Source: Gemmatimonadales bacterium (GTDB taxonomy: Bacteria > Gemmatimonadota > Gemmatimonadetes > Gemmatimonadales > GWC2-71-9). From it: a stretch of 64,000 bases of DNA. The stretch lies in the NCBI GenBank assembly GCA_041390145.1, contig JAWKQM010000010.1, forward strand, positions 1 to 64,000. The letters run 5' to 3'. Positions 8,310 through 15,301 of this stretch are shown here, in pieces. The stretch's first letter is position 1. The number at the start of each line of letters is the position of its first letter. The notes under the pieces are model-generated. The model saw nothing but the letters and a program-made list of their open reading frames with translations, had not been told where the DNA came from and did no database searches. The position numbers and the translations under genes were made by a program.

Positions 8310-9416
8310 TTGGGAGTTCGTATCGGACTCGCCTACAACCTGAAGCCCCAAGCCGCAGCGATTGCTGGGGGAGACTTCGCCTCCCCTGTTGACCGGAACA
8401 CCGCCCTCCGCGCCCTCCGCACCGATCTCGATCAACCCGATCTCTACGCCGAATGGGACGAGCCCGGCACCATCGACGCCATCGAGCGCGCGCTGCAGCC
8501 GCTGGGCCAGGTGATTCGCCTCGAAGCGGACGCTTCCTTCCCGCAGAAGCTCGCCGACGCCCGTCCCGATTTCGTGTTCAACATTGCCGAAGGGCTCTAC
8601 GGCCCGAACCGCGAGGGGCACGTCCCCGCCATCTGCGAGTTCTACGGCATCCCCTGTCACGCCTCCGATCCGCTCGCCCTCGGTCTCGCCCTGCACAAGG
8701 GACGCGCCAAGGAGACGATGGTGGCCCGCGGCGTCCCGACCGCCCCGTTCCGGATCGCCGAGTCGGTGGCCGACGCCGCCACCTGCACCCTTCCCTTCCC
8801 GGTGTTCGTCAAGCCGGCCTGCGAGGGATCGGGCAAGGGAATCACCGTCGACAACCTTTGCCATGACCGCGCGGCGCTCCTCGGCCGGGTCGAGCACCTG
8901 CTGACCACCTATCGCCAGCCGGTGCTGATCGAGGCCTGGCTACCGGGGGCGGAGTTCACCGTCGCCGTGCTCGGCAACGGCACCGAGGCGCGGTGCCTGC
9001 CCATCGTGGCCATGAACTACGCCGACCTCCCGGAGGGCGCCCCGCCCATCTACGGCTACGAGGCGAAGTGGCTCTGGGACACCCTCGACAATCCGCTCGA
9101 CATTTACGAATGCCCGGCGCAGATCCCGGAATCGCTCGCCCGCCGCATCCGCGAGGCCTGCCTCGGGGCGTACCACGCCCTCGGGTGCCGGGACTGGTGC
9201 CGGATCGACGTCCGCTGCGATGCCGACGGCAACCCGATGGTCGTCGAACTGAACCCGCTGCCGGGCATCCTCCCCGATCCGCGCGACAACTCCTGCTTCC
9301 CCAAGGCGGCGCGCGCGGCCGGGTTGGACTACGACGAGCTGATCCAGACGGTGGCCGACATCGCGTGGCGGCGGATCACCGGTGGTCGACGGCTCCTGGC
9401 CGAGGTAGCGGCGTGA
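8310..9416 (+). CDS. ATP-grasp ligase, D-alanine-D-alanine ligase-like (first copy)
   Basis: 368 residues. Visible ATP-grasp elements are PVFVKPACEGSGKGI (ATP-binding Lys and glycine loop), IEAWLPGAEFTVAVLG, the central-domain segment CRIDVRCDADGNPMVVE, and metal-binding ELNPLPGI. These enzymes activate a carboxylate as acyl-phosphate and join it to an amine. The start is TTG, supported by GAGGGGGAG at 8298-8306 just before it. It overlaps the second ATP-grasp gene by GTGA. True Ddl enzymes are usually encoded with cell-division or mur genes, absent here. The pairing with a second ligase, a GNAT and KamA points to peptide-like metabolite synthesis. The substrate is unknown. Confidence 0.85.
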   Translation: MGVRIGLAYNLKPQAAAIAGGDFASPVDRNTALRALRTDLDQPDLYAEWDEPGTIDAIERALQPLGQVIRLEADASFPQKLADARPDFVFNIAEGLYGPNREGHVPAICEFYGIPCHASDPLALGLALHKGRAKETMVARGVPTAPFRIAESVADAATCTLPFPVFVKPACEGSGKGITVDNLCHDRAALLGRVEHLLTTYRQPVLIEAWLPGAEFTVAVLGNGTEARCLPIVAMNYADLPEGAPPIYGYEAKWLWDTLDNPLDIYECPAQIPESLARRIREACLGAYHALGCRDWCRIDVRCDADGNPMVVELNPLPGILPDPRDNSCFPKAARAAGLDYDELIQTVADIAWRRITGGRRLLAEVAA

Positions 9417-10420
9417 GGGTTGCCGTCCTCCATGATGGCGGAAGCGACGAGTGGAGCGCCGCCGATGTGGCCGCCGTCCTCTCCAATGTCCGGGAGATCG
9501 AGGGAATCCTGAAGGCGGCCGGCCACACCACCGAGATGATTCCGGTGTACCTGGCCGACCTCAGCTGGATGGAGCGCTGTCAGAAGGCCGATCTGGTGTT
9601 CAATCTCTGCGAGGGGATCAACGGCCACGCGCGGTTCGAGGACTACGTGGTGGCCGCGCTCGAACTGACCCGGGTGCCGTTTACCGGGTGCCGCTCCTGG
9701 CCGATCACGATCTGCCACCGGAAGCATGTGGCGAATACGCTGCTCCGGGAGGAGGGCCTCCCGGTTCCGGGCTTTGCGCTGGTGCATGAACCGGTGGTGC
9801 CCGAGGGGCTGCGGTTCCCGGTCATCGTCAAGCCGTCGATGGAAGATGCGAGCGTCGGCATCGACGAAGGCTCCGTCTGTCGCACGCCCGAGGCGCTCCT
9901 TGAGCGGCTCGCCAAGGTGACCGCCACCTGGGAAGACGTCCTGGTGCAGGAGTACGTGGAAGGGCGTGAATTCAACGTCGGCTTCGTCGGGACGACCGCC
10001 CTGCCGATTTCCGAGATCGATTTCACCGGGCTCGGCGAGGGCAAGCCGCCGATCGTGACCTACGCCGCCAAGTGGAATGCAGGGAGCGACTACGACCTGC
10101 ACACTATCCCGGTCTGTCCGGCCAAGGTGGACGAGGCAACCGCGAAGAAGCTCGTAACTGTTGCAGAACGCGCGTGGCGCGCTCTGGCAAAGTGCGAGGG
10201 ATATGGACGAGTGGACCTGCGGCTCGATGCCGACGGCACGCCGTGGGTACTTGAACTGAATCCCGATCCCGACCTCTCGAGCGACGCCGGACTGGCGCGC
10301 ATGGGTCGGGCGTTCGGATGGGATTACTCGGCGCTGGTCCTCCAGATCGCCGATGAGGCGTTGGAACGGGGCCGGATCGCGCTCGCGGAGGGCGCCCTCT
10401 CGGGGCGAGTCACTTCGTGA
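9413..10420 (+). CDS. ATP-grasp ligase, D-alanine-D-alanine ligase-like (second copy)
   Basis: 335 residues. It shares the fold signs of its neighbour: VIVKPSMEDASVGID, VQEYVEGREFNVGFVG, GRVDLRLDADGTPWVLELNPDPDLSSDAG. The N-terminal part has FNLCEGINGHARFEDYV, parallel to FNIAEGLYGPNREGHVP of the first ligase. The two differ enough to suggest different substrates rather than recent duplication. The metal-site segment ends DPDLSSDAG instead of PLPGI, so the acceptor site is probably different. Start GTG at 9413 forms a GTGA overlap with the previous stop; the frame could be extended upstream but homology starts at VRVAVLHDGG. It overlaps the GNAT gene by GTGA. Confidence 0.85.
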   Translation: MRVAVLHDGGSDEWSAADVAAVLSNVREIEGILKAAGHTTEMIPVYLADLSWMERCQKADLVFNLCEGINGHARFEDYVVAALELTRVPFTGCRSWPITICHRKHVANTLLREEGLPVPGFALVHEPVVPEGLRFPVIVKPSMEDASVGIDEGSVCRTPEALLERLAKVTATWEDVLVQEYVEGREFNVGFVGTTALPISEIDFTGLGEGKPPIVTYAAKWNAGSDYDLHTIPVCPAKVDEATAKKLVTVAERAWRALAKCEGYGRVDLRLDADGTPWVLELNPDPDLSSDAGLARMGRAFGWDYSALVLQIADEALERGRIALAEGALSGRVTS

Positions 10421-10917
10421 CGCGAGCGGCGGTTGCGGGACGACTCCGGGGGCTGACCACCGCCGACCGGGACCGACTCGAGGAAATCACGCGGGCGGTC
10501 GGGCTCTTTCGAGACGACGAGGTCCCCGTGGCGCTGGAGGTCTTCGACGCCGCGGTGGCCGGAAGCCCGGACTACACGGCGCTCGGTGTGGAGGTGGACG
10601 GCAAACTGGCAGGATGGATCTGCTGGGGACCGACACCCTGCACCGTGGCCACCTGGGATCTCTACTGGATGGCGGTCGACCCGGCGCAGCACGGGCTCGG
10701 ACTCGGCACGCTTCTGGTAGAAGAGATGGAGCGGCGCCTCGCGGGTGTGGCGCGGCTCATAGTGGTCGAGACGGCGGGCCGGGTGGACTATGCACCGACG
10801 CGCGCCTTCTACGAGGCCCGCGGATACCGGGCTGTCGGCATGATCCCGGACTTCTACGCGCCGGGCGACGACCAGGTGACGTTCGTGAAGTATTTCGAGG
10901 TTCCCGCAACAACCTAG
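10417..10917 (+). CDS. GNAT family N-acetyltransferase
   Basis: 166 residues. The acetyl-CoA-binding motif is LYWMAVDPAQHGLGLGTLLV near residues 84-103, followed by AFYEARGYRAVGMIPDFY typical of the GNAT C-terminal strand. It transfers an acyl group from CoA to an amine. The GTG start overlaps the second ligase by four bases, so it is translationally coupled to the ligases. In methanogens a GNAT (AblB, longer, about 270 residues) acetylates the beta-lysine made by the KamA homologue AblA. The present protein is shorter, so equivalence is not assumed. It may modify beta-lysine or the ligase product. Confidence 0.8.
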   Translation: MTRAAVAGRLRGLTTADRDRLEEITRAVGLFRDDEVPVALEVFDAAVAGSPDYTALGVEVDGKLAGWICWGPTPCTVATWDLYWMAVDPAQHGLGLGTLLVEEMERRLAGVARLIVVETAGRVDYAPTRAFYEARGYRAVGMIPDFYAPGDDQVTFVKYFEVPATT

Positions 10918-10932
10918 GGATGGGGTACTGGC

Positions 10933-12117
10933 ATGGAGACTTGGCAGGAAGTCCTGCGTAAGAACTCGATCGCGTCGCTCGATACTCTCGCCAGCCGGTT
11001 CGGCGCAGAGAATTTCCCCGAGCTTGACCGCCTCCGGCTGGCCGCGGAGAATTTCGAGTTCCGGATCTCGCCGGCGATGGTGGACCTGATCAAGTCCCCC
11101 GACGACCCGATCTGGCGCCAATACGTCCCCAGCGTCCAGGAGCTCGAGGTCCACGACGGGATCGTGGACTCCCTGAACGAGGACGAGGACAGCCCGGTGC
11201 CGAATATCACGCACCGCTATCCCGACCGGGCGCTCTTCCTGGTCAGCCCGGTCTGCGCCAGCTACTGCCGGTTCTGCACCCGGCGGCGCAAGGTGGGCGA
11301 CCCCGAGAAGATCCCGATGTCTCAGTTCGAGTCGGCGTTCCAGTACCTGGAAAGCCACACCGAAATCCGCGACGTCATCATGTCGGGGGGCGACCCGCTC
11401 CTTCTCAATGACCGGCGGCTCGACGCCATCCTGTCCCGGCTGCGGAGCATCAAGCACATCGAGATCATCCGGATCGGGAGCCGCGTTCCCTGCCACCTCC
11501 CGGAGCGGATCACGCCCGAGCTCTGCGCCACGATCAAGAAGTACCACCCGGTGTGGATCAACACCCACTTCAATCACCCCGACGAACTGACGCCGGCGGC
11601 GGTGAAGGGGCTCGGCATGCTGGCCGATGCCGGCATCCCGCTTGGCTGTCAGACGGTGCTTCTCCGCGGGGTCAACGACACCCCTGAAGTCATGAAGCAG
11701 CTGATGCACCGGCTCATGCTGGCCCGGGTCCGGCCCTACTACATCTATATGGCCGACCAGGTGGCCGGTGCGGAGCACTTCCGGACCAGCGTCCAGACCG
11801 GCATCCAGATCATGGAGGCGCTGCGCGGCTGGACCAGCGGACTCGCCAACCCGCAGTTCGTCATTGACGCCCCGGGCGGCGGCGGGAAGATCCCCCTGCT
11901 CCCGGAATACGTCCTCTCGATGAATGACGAAGAGGTGGTGCTCCGCAACTTCCGCGGCGACCAGTTCGTGTACCGCCAGCCGAACGAGGAGGAGGCCATG
12001 GCGGCGATGGGGCGCCGGACCGATCCCGAATACCTCTTCCAGCCGACGTTACAGCTGAAGAAGCCGGCCAAGCGGACCAAGCGAGCCAGCAAGGTGCCGA
12101 AGCGCAAGCTGGCCTGA
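10933..12117 (+). CDS. KamA family radical SAM enzyme, lysine 2,3-aminomutase-like
   Basis: 394 residues. The radical SAM cluster motif is C108-x3-C112-x2-C115 (CASYCRFC). The PLP lysine is K319 in DAPGGGGK, and the two Asp that bind the side-chain amine of lysine in clostridial lysine 2,3-aminomutase appear conserved (D275 in MADQVAG and D312 in IDAPGG). The reaction would turn L-lysine into beta-lysine. The C-terminus adds a very basic tail (KKPAKRTKRASKVPKRK). It lies 15 bases behind the GNAT gene and is followed by a strong terminator, so it closes the operon. An EpmB role (EF-P modification) is possible but no epmA-like or efp gene is nearby. Confidence 0.88.
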   Translation: METWQEVLRKNSIASLDTLASRFGAENFPELDRLRLAAENFEFRISPAMVDLIKSPDDPIWRQYVPSVQELEVHDGIVDSLNEDEDSPVPNITHRYPDRALFLVSPVCASYCRFCTRRRKVGDPEKIPMSQFESAFQYLESHTEIRDVIMSGGDPLLLNDRRLDAILSRLRSIKHIEIIRIGSRVPCHLPERITPELCATIKKYHPVWINTHFNHPDELTPAAVKGLGMLADAGIPLGCQTVLLRGVNDTPEVMKQLMHRLMLARVRPYYIYMADQVAGAEHFRTSVQTGIQIMEALRGWTSGLANPQFVIDAPGGGGKIPLLPEYVLSMNDEEVVLRNFRGDQFVYRQPNEEEAMAAMGRRTDPEYLFQPTLQLKKPAKRTKRASKVPKRKLA

Positions 12118-12141
12118 CCATCGGTTCAGAAGGCAGAAGAT

Positions 12142-12168
12142 CCGCCCGGCCATTGCCGGGCGGTTTTT
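12142..12168 (+). terminator. Rho-independent terminator of the KamA operon
   Basis: Perfect 9-bp stem CCGCCCGGC / GCCGGGCGG with a CATT loop followed by TTTTT. It ends the ligase-GNAT-KamA transcript 25 bases after the stop. Confidence 0.92.
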
Positions 12169-12234
12169 CTATCCCCACTTGCCCCAAATCCAATCTTGTT
12201 GAACACTTGCAGGGACCTTTACGGGGGCTCTCCC

Positions 12235-12540
12235 ATGGCGCTGGGCGGCAAGAGCTGGGACGAATGGATCGCGCAATACGCGACCAGTCACCAGAACCCG
12301 ATCAACCGGATCTGTCATACCATCGGCATCCCGCTGATTGCGGCGTCGATTCCGCTGTTCCTCGTGGAGTTCTGGGTGCCCGGATTCTGGCGGATCCCGC
12401 TCACGTTGTTCGTGGTCGGGTGGGTCTTCCAGTTCATCGGGCATGCCTTTGAAGGGAAGCCGCCGGAGTTCTTCAAGGACTGGCGGTTTCTCTTCGTCGG
12501 CCTCCGCTGGTGGGTGGCCAAGCTGCAGGGACGGGCGTGA
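12235..12540 (+). CDS. DUF962/Mpo1-like small membrane protein
   Basis: 101 residues with two hydrophobic segments (about 31-45 and 50-70). It shows the family's core: TSHQNPINRICHTIGIPLI and FIGHAFEGKPPEFFKDWRFL, containing the His residues that bind iron in yeast Mpo1, a dioxygenase of fatty acid alpha-oxidation. A bacterial role is not established. The ATG at 12235 follows a G-rich stretch (12223-12227) at suitable spacing; an upstream TTG at 12196 is less likely. The stop overlaps the start of the next gene (GTGA). Confidence 0.82.
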   Translation: MALGGKSWDEWIAQYATSHQNPINRICHTIGIPLIAASIPLFLVEFWVPGFWRIPLTLFVVGWVFQFIGHAFEGKPPEFFKDWRFLFVGLRWWVAKLQGRA

Positions 12541-13376
12541 GGCTTTCCCGCCGGAACTTCATCCAGGTGTCCGGCGCCGCCGGCCTCGGCGCCATGCTGC
12601 CTATGCATCCCTCCCCCGATGACAAGCTCAAGCGCATCGGCATCCAGCTCTACACCGTGCGGCAGGCACTGGATGCCGACTTCGCCGGCACGCTGGAACG
12701 GCTGGCAGCCATCGGGTACCAGGAAGTGGAATTCGCCTGGAATCGGGGCGCCACCCCAGCCGAAACGCGGAACGTGCTGCAGGAGAACGGGCTCACGGCA
12801 CCCGCCGCCCACCTGGCCGTCGAGGACTTCGAGACGGGGTGGAATTCCACCGTCTCGGCCGCGCGGACCCTGGGTGTCGAGTATCTCGTCCTGGCCTGGA
12901 TCGACGCTGAACAGCGGAAGACGCTCGATGACTACCGCCAGTGGGCCGAACGGTTCAACCGATTTGGGACCGCGGCTCGCGAGGCAGGATTCAAGTTCGC
13001 CTACCACAACCACGCCGGCGAACTCAGCCCGATCAATGGCCAGGTCCCCTACGACATCCTTCTCGGCGGGTCGGACCCCGCGACGGTCGGCTTCGAGATG
13101 GACATATTCTGGGTCCTGGAAGGCGGCGGGAACCCGCTCACCTATTTTGCCGCGTGGCCGGGGCGGTTCCCGCTCCTGCACATCAAGGGGCGCACGGCCG
13201 ACGGCACGATGGTCGATGTCGGTGCGGGATCAGTAGACTGGGCCGCCATCTTTGGCCATGCGAAACAAGCCGGCGTGCGCCACAGCTTCGTCGAGCACGA
13301 CGACGCCACCGACCCCCTGGCCTCGGCGGCCGCCAGTTATGCCTACCTCCGACAACTGCGGTTCAAGAATGAATAG
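12537..13376 (+). CDS. Tat-exported sugar phosphate isomerase/epimerase-like TIM barrel protein
   Basis: 279 residues. The N-terminus LSRRNFIQVSGAAGLGAML is a twin-arginine signal. The rest is an AP endonuclease 2/xylose isomerase-like barrel starting IGIQLYTVRQAL, with FAYHNHAGEL, GFEMDIFWVLEGG, LLHIKGR and SFVEHDDA supplying the usual Glu, His and Asp metal ligands. Exported members of this family act on oxidised or 3-keto sugars in environmental bacteria (family knowledge; substrate here not proven). The GTG start overlaps the previous stop by four bases. The end overlaps the start of the next gene by eight bases if that gene starts at 13369. Confidence 0.85.
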   Translation: MRLSRRNFIQVSGAAGLGAMLPMHPSPDDKLKRIGIQLYTVRQALDADFAGTLERLAAIGYQEVEFAWNRGATPAETRNVLQENGLTAPAAHLAVEDFETGWNSTVSAARTLGVEYLVLAWIDAEQRKTLDDYRQWAERFNRFGTAAREAGFKFAYHNHAGELSPINGQVPYDILLGGSDPATVGFEMDIFWVLEGGGNPLTYFAAWPGRFPLLHIKGRTADGTMVDVGAGSVDWAAIFGHAKQAGVRHSFVEHDDATDPLASAAASYAYLRQLRFKNE

Positions 13377-14457
13377 GATGATTCGAAGCCTCCTTCTGTT
13401 CCTCGTCCTGGCGGCTCCCGCCACGGCCCAGACCCCGCAGCAACAGAGCGTCGTCCTCATCGTCACCGACGGGTTCCGCTGGCAGGAGCTCTTCGGCGGG
13501 GCCGACCCGGCGCTCAACAATGCTGAGTTTGGAGGGGTGGAAGACACCGCCGCCCTGCGCCGCACCTTCCTCGTTGGCGACGCCGAGGCCAATCGCCGGG
13601 CCCTGATGCCGTTCATGTGGGGGGTCGTGGCACGGGATGGTCAGATCTTGGGCGATCGCGACCTGGGAAGCACGGTGGCGGTCACCAACGGGTACAAGTT
13701 CTCCTATCCCGGCTACAACGAAATGCTGACCGGCAAGCCTGACCCCCGCATCGACCGGAACGACTACGGGCCCAATCCCAACGTGACGGTGTTCGAGTGG
13801 CTGGCGGGACAAGCGGAGTTCACGGACAAGGTGGCGACCTTCGGCACCTGGGATGTGTTTGGGGCAATCTTCAACCAGGAACGTGCTCCGATGTGGGTCC
13901 GCTCCGGCTGGGACGAGCCGTTTCCGGGAGATACTACCCCCAGCAGAATCCTGCTGGACACGTTGTATGCCACCACCACCCGGGTCTGGCAGGAGATGCC
14001 CTATGACGCCTTCATGCAGGCGGTGGTCATGGACTACGTTCAGGCGGAGCGACCACGGGCGCTCTACATCGGCTACGGCGAAACGGACGAGTGGGCCCAC
14101 GAGGGGCGGTACGACCAGTACCTGACCGCGGCACACCGGGTGGACGGCTTCATCCGCGATCTCTGGATCACGATGCAGGCCATGCCGGCATACGCCGGCA
14201 AGACGACGTTCATCATCACCACCGACCACGGACGGGGGAGCGGGCTCAAGGCGTGGCGCAACCACGGCGCGAATGTGGACGGGGCGGAATACATCTGGGT
14301 GGCGGTGCTCGGTCCGGACACTCCGGGGCTCGGCGTCCGACGCAACCTGCCGGACCTGACACAGTCCCAGATTGCGGCCACGGTGGCCGCGGCGGTCGGG
14401 AAGAACTGGGTGGCGGCGTCAGGGGCCGCGCCGCCGCTGCCGGTGTTCGGCCCGTAG
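13369..14457 (+). CDS. Secreted alkaline phosphatase superfamily enzyme (sulfatase/phosphodiesterase-like)
   Basis: 362 residues. The signal peptide IRSLLLFLVLAAPATAQ is followed by SVVLIVTDGFRWQELF, where the Asp is a metal ligand of the superfamily. A late ITTDHGRGSGL segment gives another metal-binding Asp-His pair, and YIGYGETDEWAHEGRYDQY matches the middle metal site. The enzymes hydrolyse phosphate or sulfate esters; the substrate is unknown. Start may be 13369 (overlapping the isomerase gene) or 13378, and both give the same signal. It is convergent with the outer-membrane protein gene. Confidence 0.82.
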   Translation: MNRMIRSLLLFLVLAAPATAQTPQQQSVVLIVTDGFRWQELFGGADPALNNAEFGGVEDTAALRRTFLVGDAEANRRALMPFMWGVVARDGQILGDRDLGSTVAVTNGYKFSYPGYNEMLTGKPDPRIDRNDYGPNPNVTVFEWLAGQAEFTDKVATFGTWDVFGAIFNQERAPMWVRSGWDEPFPGDTTPSRILLDTLYATTTRVWQEMPYDAFMQAVVMDYVQAERPRALYIGYGETDEWAHEGRYDQYLTAAHRVDGFIRDLWITMQAMPAYAGKTTFIITTDHGRGSGLKAWRNHGANVDGAEYIWVAVLGPDTPGLGVRRNLPDLTQSQIAATVAAAVGKNWVAASGAAPPLPVFGP

Positions 14458-14524
14458 CTCAAGCGTTGAACTCTCAGCGTCCCTCGACCCGATCGCTCCT
14501 CCGGCACTGGAGTTCACGACCCAT

Positions 14525-14560
14525 CGATGCGGCATCGAGGCTTGGTGAGTCGGAACTCAC
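14525..14560. other. Two short hairpins between convergent genes
   Basis: CGATG-CGG-CATCG (14525-14537) and GTGAGT-CGGA-ACTCAC (14545-14560) lie in the 150-bp convergent gap. They lack T tracts, so they are at best weak bidirectional terminators. The rest of the gap shows nothing recognisable. Confidence 0.4.
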
Positions 14561-14608
14561 GTGCCTCCGGAGCAATCAGGCCTTCGGGCCGCCAATCTCC
14601 AGCCGTCC

Positions 14609-15220
14609 CTAGAACGCCAGGATCACCCCGCCGCTCAGTTCCCCCTGGGTGAAGAAGACCCCGTTTGACGCATGGATGACGCAGCCACCCGGCAGTGTGC
14701 ACCAGAACTGGGTGTCCGAGTTGAGGGTACTCATCCAGAGTCGGGCCTGCGCGCGCAGGCCAAGATGCTGGTTCAGGTAGGTCTTGAGGCCGAGGGCTGC
14801 GCCCCAGGAGAAGACCCACTCGCCGACGAGGTCGGGATTCTGGGGCGAGTAGTGCGTCCCGCCGAGGGTCAGGGCGAAGAACGGCTTCGTGTTCGGGTTG
14901 TGGCCGAATTCGAGTGCGCCGCCGAGCTGGAGGTACTCGATGGCGGCGTCGCCGACGACGAAGTTTGCACTCGTGTCCGGGTTGAACCGCATGGTGGTGG
15001 GCTGCCGGCTGTAGACCAGCTCGACCAGGCCGTCGGCCTTCACCCTGTATCCGAAAGTCGCTCCCCACGCCAGGTTGTCGCTGGCGGAGAACCGGCCGTC
15101 ATCATTGTTGATCGTGCCGCCAAAGCGGTACCCGATGGTCGGCGTGATCTCGATGCCGGACTGGGCCGCCAGGGGAGCAGCGACCGCCAGGCACAGCACC
15201 GCGAGCAAAGAACGGGACAT
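14609..15220 (-). CDS. Outer-membrane beta-barrel-type secreted protein
   Basis: 203 residues. Signal peptide SLLAVLCLAVAAPLAAQ, then alternating strands rich in aromatic and glycine residues (ITPTIGYRFGGTINN, WGATFGYRV, KPFFALTLGGTHYSP), ending in Phe (GGVILAF) as many outer-membrane barrels do. Two Cys (WCTLPGGC) may form a disulfide in a loop. The start at 15220 follows GGAG at the right distance; the long upstream extension of this frame is antisense to the kinase gene and is rejected. The function is unknown. It is divergent from the kinase-propeller gene, which could share regulation. Confidence 0.78.
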   Translation of the reverse strand: MSRSLLAVLCLAVAAPLAAQSGIEITPTIGYRFGGTINNDDGRFSASDNLAWGATFGYRVKADGLVELVYSRQPTTMRFNPDTSANFVVGDAAIEYLQLGGALEFGHNPNTKPFFALTLGGTHYSPQNPDLVGEWVFSWGAALGLKTYLNQHLGLRAQARLWMSTLNSDTQFWCTLPGGCVIHASNGVFFTQGELSGGVILAF

Positions 15221-15301
15221 GCATTCTCCGTGGAATGGCGACGTCATGAAGGATAGCCTGCCGCTTCCGTTCCGTCCCGGCGCACCCCATCTTACGAGCC
15301 A

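Noticed and set aside
8310..10420. Housekeeping D-Ala-D-Ala ligases (ddl)
   Set aside because: Two different copies side by side, coupled to a GNAT and KamA gene and away from mur/fts genes, do not fit the cell-wall role. Biochemical proof is lacking, so ddl is not assigned.
10417..12117. Classic AblA/AblB pair for N-acetyl-beta-lysine osmolyte
   Set aside because: The GNAT is about 100 residues shorter than AblB and two ligases are part of the operon, so the simple osmolyte pathway is not enough. It stays as a partial alternative.
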